Positions 30,350 through 41,815 of a DNA stretch of 64,000 bases are shown one piece after another. Both the position numbers and the translations under genes were made by a program. Position 1 is the first letter of the stretch. Each line of letters begins with the position of its first letter. Under the pieces are notes generated by a model. The model saw only the letters and a list, made by a program, of their open reading frames with translations. It was not told where the DNA came from and ran no database searches. The DNA comes from an uncultured Rickettsiella sp. (GTDB lineage: Bacteria; Pseudomonadota; Gammaproteobacteria; Diplorickettsiales; Diplorickettsiaceae), in assembly GCA_947058615.1 (NCBI GenBank), contig CAMSHF010000002.1, forward strand, positions 124,001 through 188,000, in the 5' to 3' direction.

Positions 30350-30410
30350 TTGTGAAGCAACCTTCGTTTATATAACATATATGAGGATTGCAAATTGAGC
30401 AGTAAAACCG
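30350..30410 (+). repeat. Dispersed intergenic repeat, copy D (overlaps the dxs start)
   Basis: The block AAGCAACC...ATATATGAGGATTGC.AATTGAGCAG matches the central part of copy A (CAACC...ATACATGAGGATTGC..GTTGAG.GGCAG). The AGGA inside the conserved ATGAGGATTGC acts as the Shine-Dalgarno sequence of dxs, and the TTG of AATTGAG is the apparent dxs start codon. Confidence 0.45.
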
Positions 30411-32314
30411 ACAAAGATTTAAGCGCAGAAAATTTCTTAGAGCAGATTAACTCCCCTGCGCAATTGCGTAAGCTAACGCACACGCAATTACTACAACTAA
30501 CCACTGAGTTAAGAGCGTTTCTGATTCAAACACTTAATCAATGTGGAGGACATTTTGCGGCTAACTTGGGAACTATAGAGCTAACGATTGCGTTGCATTA
30601 CGTGTTTAATACGCCGCATGATCCGATTATTTGGGATGTTGGTCATCAAGCCTATATACATAAAATTCTTACGGGCCGCCGTGAGCAATTGGGTAGCATT
30701 CGTAAAAATCAGGGTTTAGCACCCTTCCCTTCTCGCGACGAAAGTTCATTTGATAGTTTTGGCGTGGGTCATTCGAGTACTTCAATCAGTGCTGCATTAG
30801 GATTTTGTGTCGCAGCAAAGAAAAATAATACGGGTCAAAAGGCGATTGCCGTCATCGGTGATGGCGCAATGACGGCAGGCATGGCTTTCGAAGCTTTAAA
30901 TCATGCTGGGGATATCCATGCCGATCTGTTAGTTATACTTAATGATAACGACATGTCAATTTCTAACAATGTGGGTGCCCTATCTAATTATTTTGCACGC
31001 ATCTTATCGAGCAAGCTTTATTCGAGCGTCAGAGCAGGAAGCAAAAAAATTTTGGAATCGGTTCCGAGTGTACGTAAGCTCGCTAAACGTACCGAAGAAC
31101 ACGTTAAAGGGATGTTAGTACCCGGCACTTTGTTTGAAGAACTAGGTTTTAATTATATTGGCCCGATTGATGGACATGATTTACCCTTGTTATTGCATAC
31201 ATTCAATAATGTACGACAACTCTCTGGCCCACAACTGATTCATGTCATTACAACCAAAGGCAAGGGATATACTGCTGCTGAAAAAGATCCTATCGCTTAT
31301 CATTCCGTAAGTCCAAATTTTTTAGCGCCTCTAACAGTGACAGTCAATCAGTCTAAGCCTAAAACCTACGCAAATGTTTTTGGACGCTGGATTTGCGATA
31401 TGGCCGCTATCGATGAACGTTTAATTGCAATTACTCCCGCAATGCGTGAAGGTTCTGATCTGATAGAGTTTTCAGTGCGTTATCCGGATCGTTACTTCGA
31501 TGTCGGCATTGCCGAACAACACGCTGTTACGTTTGCCGCAGGACTCGCTTGTGCAGGTCTAAAACCCGTTGTTGCCATATATTCTACCTTTTTGCAACGC
31601 GCCTACGATCAACTAATACATGATGTCGCATTACAAAATCTACCCGTATTATTTGCTTTAGATAGAGCCGGAATTGTCGGTGGCGATGGCGCTACACATC
31701 ATGGCTGTTTTGATCTCACTTACCTACGTTGTATCCCAAATATGACAATTATGACGCCAAGTGATGAAAATGAATTAAGACAAATGTTATTTACCGGTTT
31801 TCAACTCACAACACCTTGTGCCATACGGTATCCACGTGGAACAGGAAAGGGCAAACAGGTTGAACAAACCATGTCATCCATCCCCATAGGCAAAGCTGAA
31901 ATCTGCAGGAAAGGACAGTCAGTGGCTCTATTAGCCTTTGGTTCAACGTTACATCCCGCACTCAGTGTCGGCAACATATTGAATGCCAGCGTAATCAATA
32001 TGCGATTTGTAAAACCTTTAGATGGAAAGTTACTAAGAAACCTAGCAAAAACCCACGACTTATTGGTCACCTTAGAAGAAAATGTTAAGGCAGGTGGTGC
32101 AGGTGCTGCTGTCAGTGAATTTTTACATCAACAAAATATTCTTTGTAATATACTGATCTTAGGACTTCCTGATCGATTCATTAAACATGGCGATCCTAAC
32201 ACATTGCTTGCAGAAGCTAATTTAGATGTGGCTTCTATCTTGTCTGCTATTGAGCAACGATTAAGATATCTTATCACTACATCTAGCACTGTCACGGACT
32301 TTTTAGTACAGTGA
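30395..32314 (+). CDS. dxs: 1-deoxy-D-xylulose-5-phosphate synthase
   Basis: First enzyme of the MEP isoprenoid pathway: condenses pyruvate and glyceraldehyde-3-phosphate with thiamine diphosphate. The 639-residue product has [16 protein letters not shown], the ThDP/Mg motif [18 protein letters not shown] with downstream NDN, and the transketolase motifs in the C-terminal half ([17 protein letters not shown]). The start is a TTG at 30395 ([10 protein letters not shown]), 7 bases after AGGA; both signals lie in a copy of the dispersed repeat. It is a single gene followed 64 bp later by secA. Confidence 0.97.
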   Translation: MSSKTDKDLSAENFLEQINSPAQLRKLTHTQLLQLTTELRAFLIQTLNQCGGHFAANLGTIELTIALHYVFNTPHDPIIWDVGHQAYIHKILTGRREQLGSIRKNQGLAPFPSRDESSFDSFGVGHSSTSISAALGFCVAAKKNNTGQKAIAVIGDGAMTAGMAFEALNHAGDIHADLLVILNDNDMSISNNVGALSNYFARILSSKLYSSVRAGSKKILESVPSVRKLAKRTEEHVKGMLVPGTLFEELGFNYIGPIDGHDLPLLLHTFNNVRQLSGPQLIHVITTKGKGYTAAEKDPIAYHSVSPNFLAPLTVTVNQSKPKTYANVFGRWICDMAAIDERLIAITPAMREGSDLIEFSVRYPDRYFDVGIAEQHAVTFAAGLACAGLKPVVAIYSTFLQRAYDQLIHDVALQNLPVLFALDRAGIVGGDGATHHGCFDLTYLRCIPNMTIMTPSDENELRQMLFTGFQLTTPCAIRYPRGTGKGKQVEQTMSSIPIGKAEICRKGQSVALLAFGSTLHPALSVGNILNASVINMRFVKPLDGKLLRNLAKTHDLLVTLEENVKAGGAGAAVSEFLHQQNILCNILILGLPDRFIKHGDPNTLLAEANLDVASILSAIEQRLRYLITTSSTVTDFLVQ

Positions 32315-32378
32315 GTGCATTTTCTGGGCTTTGTCCCAATGGATTTGTTAGGAAGTATACAGAGACCTTTTTATATTT

Positions 32379-35087
32379 ATGATTTCCAAGCTTTTAAGTA
32401 AATTTATTCCTAGTCGTAATCAACGACTGCTAAAACAATTTGAGAAAACTGTTGTTGCCATCAATGCGCTAGAACCCAAGCTGCAAAGTCTATCCGATAC
32501 GCAACTACAAGCCAAAACAGCTGAGTTCAAAGCGCGCTTACAAGAGGGTTGCGCTTTAGATGAATTGCTCATAGAAGCCTTTGCAGTAGTTCGTGAAGCC
32601 AGTGTACGCGTATTGGGCTTACGTCATTTCAATGTACAGTTAATTGGGGGTATGGTTTTACATAGCGGCAAAATTGCCGAAATGCGTACCGGTGAAGGTA
32701 AAACCTTAGTCGCAACACTACCTGCATATTTGAATGCGTTAAGTGAATTGGGTGTGCATATCGTCACTGTCAATGACTATTTAGCCAAACGTGACGCGGA
32801 ATGGATGAAACCTGTCTATACTTTCTTAGGATTAAGTACGGGTGTGATTGTTTCGGATCTTCCATTAGTACAACGTCAAGCCGCTTATGCTGCCGATATA
32901 ACTTATGGGACCAATAATGAATTTGGTTTTGATTATTTACGCGATAATATGGCCTTTTCATTAGCAGAAAAATCACAACGCATTTTAAATTTTGCTATTG
33001 TAGATGAAGTAGATTCCATTTTAATTGATGAAGCACGTACACCCTTAATTATTTCAGGCGCCAGTGAAGAAAGCTCAGAACTTTATATCAAAATCAACCA
33101 AATCATCCCACAACTTGTTTTAAGAAAAGAAGAAGAGGGTCCTGGTGATTTTTATCTTGATGAAAAAGCCAAGCAGGCCTACTTAACCGAAGAAGGACAT
33201 CAAAAATTAGAAGCGCTATTAGTCAAGCAGGATTTATTAAATCCAGGTGAAAATTTATATCACCTGACTAATATTGGCTTGATGCATCACGTCTATGCCG
33301 CTTTGCGTGCCCATTATCTTTTTCAACGTGACATCGATTATATTGTAAAAAATAATCAAGTTATTATTGTGGATGAGCATACGGGGCGTTTAATGTCAGG
33401 TCGACGCTGGTCGGATGGTTTACATCAAGCAGTGGAAGCGAAAGAAAAAACTCAAATACAAAACGAAAATCAAACCTTAGCTTCAATTACATTTCAAAAT
33501 TATTTTCGTCTCTACCATAAACTGGCAGGAATGACCGGTACCGCCGATACGGAAGCCTATGAATTTCAACAAATTTATAATCTAGAAGTTGTTGTGATCC
33601 CTACACATTTACCCGTTTCACGTCAAGACTTAGCCGATCAAATTTATCTGACTAAAGATGAAAAATTTAATGCCATCATTGAAGACATTAAAACTTGTCG
33701 TGCACGTAAACAACCTGTGTTAGTCGGTACGGCATCGATAGAAACATCCGAATATTTATCACAACTATTGCAAAACGAAAATATTCCACATCAAATACTC
33801 AACGCGAAATTTCACGAAAAAGAAGCTCAAATTATTGCTGAAGCAGGTCGTCCAGGAACCGTCACTATTGCCACTAATATGGCTGGGCGTGGAACCGATA
33901 TCGTTCTAGGAGGTAATCTAAAAGCTGAGCTCGCTGCCTTGCCGAATGACACCTCTGCAGAAGAAATTGCACAACATCAACTTAACTGGCAAAAAAAGCA
34001 CGATGAAGTCATTGCCGCCGGCGGTTTACATATCATTGGTAGCGAGCGTCATGAATCGCGACGTATTGATAATCAGTTACGGGGGCGCTCGGGTCGACAA
34101 GGTGATCCCGGTTCTTCGCGCTTTTATTTATCTTTACAAGATAATTTAATGAGAATTTTTGCTTCGGATCGTGTTGCCATGATCATGCAAAAGATCGGAA
34201 TGCAGCCCGGTGAAGCCATTGAGCATCGTTGGATTACGCGCGCCATAGAAAATGCGCAACGAAAAGTAGAAGGTCGTAATTTTGATGTACGAAAACAATT
34301 ATTAGAATTTGATAATGTCGCTAACGAGCAACGTAAAGTGATTTATGAGCAACGCAATGAACTATTAACAACTGATGATATTTCACCTATTATTAACAAT
34401 CTTTGGGCCGATGTTATCGATAGTGCTATTGAACAATATATTCCCCCACAAAGTTTAGAAGAGCAGTGGGATATCCCTGGCTTAAAAAATCAATTAAAAC
34501 AAGATTTTTGTTTAGATTTACCGATAGACGCTTGGTTAGAAGATCCTAATTGCCTGGAAGAAAACCTTCGAGAAAAAATATTACTGGCTGCACAAAATGC
34601 GTATATAGAGAAAGAAAAACTATTTGGTGCTTCAACCTTACGCCAAATTGAAAAAACTTTAATGTTACAAACACTTGATACTTTATGGAAGGATCATCTT
34701 GCAGCGATGGATCATTTGCGCCAAGGTATCCATCTGCGTGGCTATGCGCAAAAAAATCCAAAACAAGAATACAAACGTGAATCCTTCCTATTATTTACTG
34801 AGCTATTAGATCAGTTAAAATACCAAGTCATTAGTTTACTGAGTTGTCTACAGATAAGTACACCCAAAGATGCCGAACGTTTAGAAGAACGACGACGCCA
34901 ACAAATGCCACAATTACTTGATTTCCAACATCAAAATTTACAGACAGAAGATGAAATCTCGTTAATAAATAAAACGACATCCAATTCTATTAATACGCAA
35001 CGGAATTCTAATAAAACGGGGCGTAATGACCCTTGTCCTTGTGGATCTGGAAAAAAGTATAAACATTGCCATGGTCAAATCAATTGA
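32379..35087 (+). CDS. secA: Preprotein translocase ATPase SecA
   Basis: Motor ATPase that drives Sec-dependent export through SecYEG. The 902-residue product has Walker A ([17 protein letters not shown]), the DEAD motif ([17 protein letters not shown]), the helicase C-terminal motif ([12 protein letters not shown]...[12 protein letters not shown]) and a C-terminal zinc site ([14 protein letters not shown]). In E. coli secA follows the lpxC end of the dcw cluster; here it lies between dxs and map. Confidence 0.98.
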   Translation: MISKLLSKFIPSRNQRLLKQFEKTVVAINALEPKLQSLSDTQLQAKTAEFKARLQEGCALDELLIEAFAVVREASVRVLGLRHFNVQLIGGMVLHSGKIAEMRTGEGKTLVATLPAYLNALSELGVHIVTVNDYLAKRDAEWMKPVYTFLGLSTGVIVSDLPLVQRQAAYAADITYGTNNEFGFDYLRDNMAFSLAEKSQRILNFAIVDEVDSILIDEARTPLIISGASEESSELYIKINQIIPQLVLRKEEEGPGDFYLDEKAKQAYLTEEGHQKLEALLVKQDLLNPGENLYHLTNIGLMHHVYAALRAHYLFQRDIDYIVKNNQVIIVDEHTGRLMSGRRWSDGLHQAVEAKEKTQIQNENQTLASITFQNYFRLYHKLAGMTGTADTEAYEFQQIYNLEVVVIPTHLPVSRQDLADQIYLTKDEKFNAIIEDIKTCRARKQPVLVGTASIETSEYLSQLLQNENIPHQILNAKFHEKEAQIIAEAGRPGTVTIATNMAGRGTDIVLGGNLKAELAALPNDTSAEEIAQHQLNWQKKHDEVIAAGGLHIIGSERHESRRIDNQLRGRSGRQGDPGSSRFYLSLQDNLMRIFASDRVAMIMQKIGMQPGEAIEHRWITRAIENAQRKVEGRNFDVRKQLLEFDNVANEQRKVIYEQRNELLTTDDISPIINNLWADVIDSAIEQYIPPQSLEEQWDIPGLKNQLKQDFCLDLPIDAWLEDPNCLEENLREKILLAAQNAYIEKEKLFGASTLRQIEKTLMLQTLDTLWKDHLAAMDHLRQGIHLRGYAQKNPKQEYKRESFLLFTELLDQLKYQVISLLSCLQISTPKDAERLEERRRQQMPQLLDFQHQNLQTEDEISLINKTTSNSINTQRNSNKTGRNDPCPCGSGKKYKHCHGQIN

Positions 35088-35113
35088 TTAATAAGCCCAT
35101 TTAAATAAAAGTT

Positions 35114-35890
35114 ATGTCCTCTATTAATAAAAAAACACCTATAGAAATTGAAAAAATGCGTATTGCCGGTCGACTGGCGGCAGAAGTTTTAGAAATGATT
35201 GCACCCCATGTCAAAGAGGGTATCACTACGAATCAACTTGATAAGATCTGTCATGATTACATTGTTAATCAACAACAAGCCATCCCTGCCCCTTTAAATT
35301 ATCGTGGTTTTCCAAAATCAATTTGCACATCGATTAATCACCAAGTGTGTCATGGTATTCCTAGTGACCGTATATTAAAAGATGGTGACCTGATTAATAT
35401 CGATGTTACTATCATTAAAGAAGGTTATCATGGTGATACCAGTAAAATGTTTTTTGTGGGTAAACCTTCGATATTAGCTCGGCGTTTATCAACAATAACG
35501 CAAGAATGTTTATATCAAGCAATACGTCTTGTAAAGCCAGGATGTTACTTGGGAGACATTGGCGCATGTATTCAGCATTATGCCGAATCAGCAGGTTTTT
35601 CTGTGGTACGCGAATATTGTGGCCACGGCATAGGACGGCTTTTTCATGAAAACCTGCAAGTATTGCACTATGGCCAAGCAGGCACAGGCATTCAACTTGT
35701 TCCCGGTATGACCTTCACGATAGAACCTATGATCAATGCCGGTAAACGTTTCATTAAACTCATGCCAGATCAATGGACTGTTGTAACGAAAGATCATAGT
35801 TTATCAGCACAATGGGAACATACTCTACTCGTTACCGAGACAGGATACGAGGTGTTCACGCTACGCACCGAAGAACAAGGTATCCTTTGA
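35114..35890 (+). CDS. map: Methionine aminopeptidase type I
   Basis: Removes the initiator Met from nascent proteins. The 258-residue enzyme shows all metal ligands: the two Asp in NIDVTIIKEGYHGDTSKMF, His in GHGIGRLFHE, Glu in FTIEPMINAG and a C-terminal Glu in QWEHTLLVTETG. It starts 26 bp after secA and may be co-transcribed with it. In many genomes map sits beside rpsB; that context is absent here. Confidence 0.96.
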   Translation: MSSINKKTPIEIEKMRIAGRLAAEVLEMIAPHVKEGITTNQLDKICHDYIVNQQQAIPAPLNYRGFPKSICTSINHQVCHGIPSDRILKDGDLINIDVTIIKEGYHGDTSKMFFVGKPSILARRLSTITQECLYQAIRLVKPGCYLGDIGACIQHYAESAGFSVVREYCGHGIGRLFHENLQVLHYGQAGTGIQLVPGMTFTIEPMINAGKRFIKLMPDQWTVVTKDHSLSAQWEHTLLVTETGYEVFTLRTEEQGIL

Positions 35891-36097
35891 ATTGAGTTTT
35901 ACTTTCCTAAAAAAGTGAACCGTCGAATATCTCCGGCCCCTAACCCTCATCCCACACTTAAATTTTCAAACTAAGTACAAGGGTTAGCCTACGCACCACA
36001 CCTAGCTAAATTATTGATTTTATGTGATTGAGCATTTATAGTCCCTAATCTCTAGTATTTTTACTAGATAAAAGCGTCAAAAAAAAGATAAAAAACA

Positions 36098-37132
36098 ATG
36101 CGCTTAGTTTACTGTATTCTTCTGTGTAGTTTAATTATTGGCAGCATGGCCTGCCTTGCTTTTTATGATAAGCAAAGCATAGGCCAGACTCCTCCCGTAT
36201 CTGTTCAAGCAATTACACCGCATTTAGAATCTTGGCAAAAAACGATTCAAGTTGTCGGAAGTCTATCTGCCAGTCAAAGCACGCTCATTAAAGCGGAAAT
36301 ATCTGGACGCATCACGGCTATTTATTTTCGTTCTGGTGAAGATGTTAAAGCCGGTGCTCCTTTGTTACAACTTAACCCCGCTATTTTAAATGCTCAGTTA
36401 GAAGCGGCTAAGGCGGCTACTAAATTAAGTAAAGCGGACTACGACCGTGGTTTGACACTTTATAAAAAGAAAGTATTTGCAAAAGCAGACCTTGATAAAG
36501 TTTCAGCAAATTACCAAGTCAATCTCGCTAAGCAAACCCAAATCCAAGCCACATTAAATCAAACCTTGATACGAGCGCCCTTTAGTGGTCAATTAGGTCT
36601 CAATCAAATTAACATAGGCGACATTATCAACCCCAATACACCGATTGTCGATCTCGAATCTATTAACACGCTAAAAGTTGATTTTAGTATACCCGGAACT
36701 GAAGCGAATAAAATTGCTGTCGGCAGTAAACTAACAGTTCAATCCAGTGCTTATCCAGATAAGTACTTTGTCGCTTATGTTGAGGCATTAGATTCTCATA
36801 TCGATAATGACACACGTGGTTTTGCGGTGCGTGCTCGTCTTAATAACGCCGATCAAAAACTGCTTCCCGGTGCCTTTGTTGATATCAAACTCGAACTCGG
36901 CACACCACAAACCTTGTTTATTGTCCCAGAAACTGCTGTTAATACGGACGAAAATAGTTCTTTTGTATACCGAATCATTGATCATAAAGCGATTAAAACG
37001 CGCGTTACCGTTCGTTTTCATGAAGACGGAAAAATCGGCTTATTAAGTCCTGATATTCATTCCGGCGATCAAATAATCAGTGTGGGTGGCTTTAAAGTGC
37101 AGCCTAATACAGTAGTAATCGTTGAGAAATAG
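36098..37132 (+). CDS. RND efflux periplasmic adaptor (membrane fusion protein)
   Basis: A 344-residue adaptor with a signal or anchor sequence (about 1-24). It has a lipoyl/barrel-sandwich half (AEISGRITAIYFRSGEDVKAGAPLLQL), a short helical hairpin (about 95-145) and the second lipoyl half (LIRAPFSGQLGLNQINIGDIIN). A beta-barrel domain follows. It links an RND pump to an outer-membrane channel. It overlies the pump gene by 3 bp of spacing, a standard adaptor-pump operon. Substrate unknown. Confidence 0.9.
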   Translation: MRLVYCILLCSLIIGSMACLAFYDKQSIGQTPPVSVQAITPHLESWQKTIQVVGSLSASQSTLIKAEISGRITAIYFRSGEDVKAGAPLLQLNPAILNAQLEAAKAATKLSKADYDRGLTLYKKKVFAKADLDKVSANYQVNLAKQTQIQATLNQTLIRAPFSGQLGLNQINIGDIINPNTPIVDLESINTLKVDFSIPGTEANKIAVGSKLTVQSSAYPDKYFVAYVEALDSHIDNDTRGFAVRARLNNADQKLLPGAFVDIKLELGTPQTLFIVPETAVNTDENSSFVYRIIDHKAIKTRVTVRFHEDGKIGLLSPDIHSGDQIISVGGFKVQPNTVVIVEK

Positions 37133-37135
37133 CTG

Positions 37136-40100
37136 ATGCAATTCACTGAAATCTTTATCCGCAAACCGATACTCAGCATCGTTTTTAGTTTGTTCATTTT
37201 ACTCGTGGGTGTTAAAGCCTTTTTATCCTTACCCATACGTTTGTATCCATCCATTTCTCCATCTGTCATTAACGTACAAACGGCTTACCCTGGTGCCCCT
37301 GCACAATTAATGGAAAGCTTTGTTACAACGCCTTTAGAAAATGCATTAGGCGGTATCGAGGGTGTCGATGTGACGCAATCTTCAAGTACACTCAGTGTGA
37401 GCCAAATTACTTTACGATTTAAGCTTGACTATGATCTGACTAAAGCCATGACGGATGTCAGTAACGCGATTGCCTCCGTACGAAAACAACTGCCGGCTGC
37501 TGTTTTAGATCCCGTAATTAATACTAAAGATCCCAATGCCGATCCGACACTTTTTATTTCATTCACCAGTCATACTTTAAGTCTTCCTGCCATTACGGAT
37601 TATCTAACCCGTGTTATTCAACCCGAATTACAAATTATTCCAGGTGTAAGCCAAGCGCAGATATTCGGTAATAACAATTATGCCTTCCGAATCTGGCTCG
37701 ATCCTATAAAAATGATGGCGCATCAAATCACAGCGAGCGATATAACGACTGCACTACAACACAATAATATTCAATCCGCTTCTGGATCACTCATTACGCC
37801 CAATCAAATCATTAACATCAATACCAATACCGATATACACACCACAGCCGAATTAAATAACTTAGTGATTCGTAAGCAAGGTAATTACTTAGTTCGTTTA
37901 TCGGATATCGGTCAAGCCGTACTAGGTATTGAATCAAATAATGAGAATAGTGCCAACGTCAACGGAAATACGCACTCGGTAATTATGGGTATCGTGCCTC
38001 TCAATACCGCCAATCCATTAGATGTTTCTAAAGCAGTTATCGCTCAATTACCTGAATTAGAAAAAGCTGCACCTGCCGATATAAAAATTCACTTAATTTG
38101 GAATTCATCAAAATTTATTGCTGCCTCCTTACATGACGTTAAAAAAACCATTTTTGAAGCCTGTTTATTAGTATTTACTGTTATTTTTTTATTTTTAGCA
38201 AGCTTTCGTGCCGGTTTAATTCCACTGGCCACTATCCCTTTGTCTTTAATGGGTGTGTGTATCGCGATGCTAGCACTAGGTTATTCACTCAATGTACTAA
38301 CCTTTTTGGCCTGGGTATTAGGTATTGGATTGGTGGTAGATGACGCAATTGTAGTGTTAGAAAATATCCATCGTCATATCAGCTTGGGAAAAACGCCCGA
38401 AAATGCCGCTATCATTGGTACCCAAGAAATTGGACTCGCCATTGTTGCAATGACACTCACTTTAGCCGCTGTCTACGCACCGATTGGTTTCATCCATGAT
38501 ATGACGGGTCTATTATTTCGTGAATTTGCTTTCACTTTATCTGCAGCGGTCATTATTTCGGGCTTTATCGCTTTAACACTTTCACCCATGATGTGCGCTA
38601 AGCTTTTAAAACATGAACATCAAACCTCTCGTTTTGGCTTAAAGGTCGATCATTTTTTTAATATCACAATAATTGCTTACAAAAAATATTTACTTTTAGC
38701 CATAAACCACCGAAAAGCTATCTTAAGCCTAGGTATAGTGGTTTATCTTATTTGTTTTGGATTATTTAAAAGCTTGCCGAGCGAATTAGCTCCGCAAGAA
38801 AATCAAGGCTTTATTATCAGTGCAAACACTGGACCTACATCCGCTAATTTAGCTTATATGGAAAAATATATGGCTAAAATTCAAGCGATTTATAAAACGA
38901 TTCCTGCCATAGACACGGTCATTAACATCATAGGAATACCTACGACTAATAATGCATTGTCTTTTTTAATTTTAAAACCTTGGAATAAATGCACGACAAC
39001 AAGCGCAGCCATTATCCAAACTTTATTTAAACGTTTTTGGGGAATTACCGGCTTACAAGGATTTGCATTTAATCCTCACGTTCTACCCGGCGCAACCGGC
39101 CATGCTCCTTTAATATTTGTGCTTAAAAGTACCGATAGCTATAACAGCTTATACCAATTCAGTAAAAAATTGCAGATCGCCATTACACAAAATAATCCCC
39201 GGATTATCGGTTTACAATCGGATCTCAAAATGGATGCCGATCAAATTCAACTTAATATTGATAGAGATAAAGCCAACTTTTTAGGTATTTCAATGAGTGA
39301 TATAGGCAATAGCTTAAATACATTAGTTGGCGCTCCACAAGCAAGCCTTATTAACTGGAAGGGTCGTAGTTACAAAATAATCCCAGAATTATATCGAAAT
39401 GATATGAGTGCCGAAGAACAGTTGAAACTCATTAATGTTCGTGGACAAAATAATCAACTTATTCCTTTAGCAAACTTCGTTCATATCGAAAATACTTCAA
39501 CTGCTTTAAGTCTTAATCATTTTCAACAATTACGCGCGGTGACGCTAAGTGCGAATCTTGCTCCGGGTTACACTATCGGTGCTGCGGTTAACTATTTAAG
39601 CGGTTTAGCCACTAAAATTCTTCCCCATAACGTACAAATTGATTTTGCTGGTGAAACACGTCAATTCATACAAGCAGGAAATAGTCTACAACAGACATTT
39701 TTGCTTGCCTTGTTGTTTATTTTCCTAATTCTTTCTGCACAATTTGAAAGTTTTCGCGCCGCTTTTATTATCCTCATTAGCGTACCTTTATCCTTAACAG
39801 GAGCACTATTAACTTTATATATAACAAAAGGTACTTTAAATATTTACACGCAAATCGGTTTAATTACTTTAATTGGATTAATTACTAAACACGGTATCTT
39901 AATCGTAGAATTTGCCCGACAATTAAAAAACAATCCGCGGCTTTCAATACAAGAAGCAGTCATCGAAGCAGCGTCATTACGTTTGCGTCCCATTTTTATG
40001 ACAACAGCAACCATGCTGCTTGCCGCCATTCCATTAGCTTTAGCGGATGGTCCCGGCGCTCATGCACGAAATCAATTGGGCTGGGTTATTTTAGGAGGAA

Positions 40101-40192
40101 TATCCATTGGTACATTTTTTACCTTATTTATTCTACCCGTGGTCTATACTTTGATTTATCGCCATAAAAAAACTATTGACACCGCACTTTAA
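37136..40192 (+). CDS. RND multidrug efflux permease (HAE1-type)
   Basis: A proton-driven inner-membrane pump of 1018 residues with 12 membrane segments and two large periplasmic loops. The proton-relay Asp pair is present in TM4 (GIGLVVDDAIVVLENIHRH). The N-terminal IRKPILSIVFSLFILLVG and the C-terminal RLRPIFMTTATMLLAAIPLA repeats are typical of AcrB/MexF-like pumps. It is paired with the adaptor gene 3 bp upstream. No TolC-like outer-membrane gene follows, so a channel encoded elsewhere is presumably used. Confidence 0.93.
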   Translation: MQFTEIFIRKPILSIVFSLFILLVGVKAFLSLPIRLYPSISPSVINVQTAYPGAPAQLMESFVTTPLENALGGIEGVDVTQSSSTLSVSQITLRFKLDYDLTKAMTDVSNAIASVRKQLPAAVLDPVINTKDPNADPTLFISFTSHTLSLPAITDYLTRVIQPELQIIPGVSQAQIFGNNNYAFRIWLDPIKMMAHQITASDITTALQHNNIQSASGSLITPNQIININTNTDIHTTAELNNLVIRKQGNYLVRLSDIGQAVLGIESNNENSANVNGNTHSVIMGIVPLNTANPLDVSKAVIAQLPELEKAAPADIKIHLIWNSSKFIAASLHDVKKTIFEACLLVFTVIFLFLASFRAGLIPLATIPLSLMGVCIAMLALGYSLNVLTFLAWVLGIGLVVDDAIVVLENIHRHISLGKTPENAAIIGTQEIGLAIVAMTLTLAAVYAPIGFIHDMTGLLFREFAFTLSAAVIISGFIALTLSPMMCAKLLKHEHQTSRFGLKVDHFFNITIIAYKKYLLLAINHRKAILSLGIVVYLICFGLFKSLPSELAPQENQGFIISANTGPTSANLAYMEKYMAKIQAIYKTIPAIDTVINIIGIPTTNNALSFLILKPWNKCTTTSAAIIQTLFKRFWGITGLQGFAFNPHVLPGATGHAPLIFVLKSTDSYNSLYQFSKKLQIAITQNNPRIIGLQSDLKMDADQIQLNIDRDKANFLGISMSDIGNSLNTLVGAPQASLINWKGRSYKIIPELYRNDMSAEEQLKLINVRGQNNQLIPLANFVHIENTSTALSLNHFQQLRAVTLSANLAPGYTIGAAVNYLSGLATKILPHNVQIDFAGETRQFIQAGNSLQQTFLLALLFIFLILSAQFESFRAAFIILISVPLSLTGALLTLYITKGTLNIYTQIGLITLIGLITKHGILIVEFARQLKNNPRLSIQEAVIEAASLRLRPIFMTTATMLLAAIPLALADGPGAHARNQLGWVILGGISIGTFFTLFILPVVYTLIYRHKKTIDTAL

Positions 40193-40304
40193 AGATATCC
40201 TTGCAACGGTGGGAGCGCTTAGAAAAAAATAAAGATTCGTTATACAAAATTATTATATAATTCGAGATTATTATTTTTTATTAACCGGATTGAATTTATA
40301 AACT

Positions 40305-41126
40305 ATGGCTCCATTAAAGTCTATTATTGAAAAAATCTATCAAACAATCAATGAAATTAATTCAGAAACAATAGATAATATTAGCAAAACGGCTATTTTA
40401 GAAACTATTGCGTTACTCGATACAGGAAAACTTCGCATTGCTGAAAAAATAAATCACGAATGGATAGTTCATGAATGGTTAAAACAAGCTATTTTACTAT
40501 TTTTCCGTATTACCAAATCTGAATTGATTGATGCAACCTATACGCACTACTTCGATAAGATCCCTTTAAAATTTTCACATTACAAGTTACAGCAGTTCCA
40601 ATCAGAGGCCTTGCGTATTGTTCCTAACGCTTGTGTCCGATATGGTTCTTATATAGGTAAAAATACGATTTTAATGCCTTCATTTATTAATATCGGTGCT
40701 TATATCGATGAGGCAAGCATGATTGATACTTGGGCAACGGTTGGTTCCTGCGCACAAATTGGCAAGAATGTGCATTTATCGGGCGGTGTTGGAATTGGCG
40801 GTGTTCTGGAACCATTACAATCCAAACCCACAATTATTGAAGACGATTGTTTTGTCGGCGCACGTTCTGAAATAGTAGAAGGTGTGATAGTTGAAGAAAA
40901 TAGTGTTATTGGCATGGGCGTTTTTATAGGCAGTAACACACCTATCTATAATCGTCAAACAGATGAAGTGATTTACGGTCGCGTCCCCAAAGGTTCTGTG
41001 GTTCTTCCCGGAAGCCTTCCGTCTAAAACAGGGAATTGTCATCTCAATTGTGCCATTATCGTCAAACAAATCGACGAACGGACTCGTAGTAAAGTTGCGA
41101 TCAATGAGTTACTTAGAGATCTATAA
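40305..41126 (+). CDS. dapD: 2,3,4,5-tetrahydropyridine-2,6-dicarboxylate N-succinyltransferase
   Basis: Lysine/diaminopimelate pathway enzyme using succinyl-CoA. The 273-residue product has the left-handed beta-helix ([42 protein letters not shown]) and the C-terminal PGSLPSK segment. It supplies meso-DAP for peptidoglycan. No other dap gene is adjacent. Confidence 0.96.
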   Translation: MAPLKSIIEKIYQTINEINSETIDNISKTAILETIALLDTGKLRIAEKINHEWIVHEWLKQAILLFFRITKSELIDATYTHYFDKIPLKFSHYKLQQFQSEALRIVPNACVRYGSYIGKNTILMPSFINIGAYIDEASMIDTWATVGSCAQIGKNVHLSGGVGIGGVLEPLQSKPTIIEDDCFVGARSEIVEGVIVEENSVIGMGVFIGSNTPIYNRQTDEVIYGRVPKGSVVLPGSLPSKTGNCHLNCAIIVKQIDERTRSKVAINELLRDL

Positions 41127-41200
41127 AAAAATTGCATACCACAAATAACTAACCTACTATTATTTATAATTAAAGCTCATCATTTTTAAGGATTTTTCTA

Positions 41201-41680
41201 ATGACTAAAAAAGCTATTATTACCGCTGTTTTATTAAGCAGTCTATTAACCGCAACTCCTGCAATCATGGCGATGAGTTCAAGTAAGCATATCGCTTGTG
41301 TTAAAACTAATCCGCAAGAAATTGCGGCCCTGTTTGACCGCTGGAATAATTCACTTAAAACTGGAAATCCAATCAAAGTCAATGCCAATTACACGGATAA
41401 TGCTATATTATTAGCAACCGTATCCAGCAAACCTAGAGTCAATAGCGCAGAACGGATTGCGTATTTTAAAGAATTTCTAAGCGAACGTCCTGTAGGTAAA
41501 ATTGATGCTCGTACCATAAAAATCGGGTGTGACAAAGCGATTGACACGGGTTTATATACCTTCACATTGAAAAACGGAAAACAAATTCACGCTCGGTATA
41601 CGTTTACCTACCGCTGGGATGGGCACCAATGGTTGATTTCATCACATCATTCATCTGCATTACCAAACAATGCCTCATAA
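41201..41680 (+). CDS. Exported NTF2-like protein (SgcJ/EcaC or CaMKII-association-domain type)
   Basis: A 159-residue protein with a signal peptide (about 1-26, ending PAIMAMS) and a SnoaL/NTF2-like fold. Recognisable segments are EIAALFDRWNNSLKTGNPIKVNANYTDNAI and the C-terminal RYTFTYRWDGHQWLISSHHSSALP, a tail typical of the TIGR02246 / DUF4440 group. Function of the family is generally unknown. It has a weak AAGGA ribosome-binding site and no operon partner. Confidence 0.72.
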   Translation: MTKKAIITAVLLSSLLTATPAIMAMSSSKHIACVKTNPQEIAALFDRWNNSLKTGNPIKVNANYTDNAILLATVSSKPRVNSAERIAYFKEFLSERPVGKIDARTIKIGCDKAIDTGLYTFTLKNGKQIHARYTFTYRWDGHQWLISSHHSSALPNNAS

Positions 41681-41718
41681 GAATATATTCCCCATAGCGG
41701 AATATCTGTGATTACATA

Positions 41719-41803
41719 TGGTGCCGAAGGCCGGACTCGAACCGGCACAGCTTGCGCCACCGCCCCCTCAAGACGGCGTGTCTACCAATTTCACCACTTC
41801 GGC
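41719..41803 (-). tRNA. tRNA-Leu (anticodon GAG)
   Basis: A class II minus-strand tRNA with acceptor GCCGAAG/CTTCGGC, anticodon stem CCGTC/GGCGG around loop TTGAGGG, a long variable arm and encoded CCA. It follows secG, the conserved tpiA-secG-tRNA-Leu order. Confidence 0.96.
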
Positions 41804-41815
41804 AACGAAAAACTC

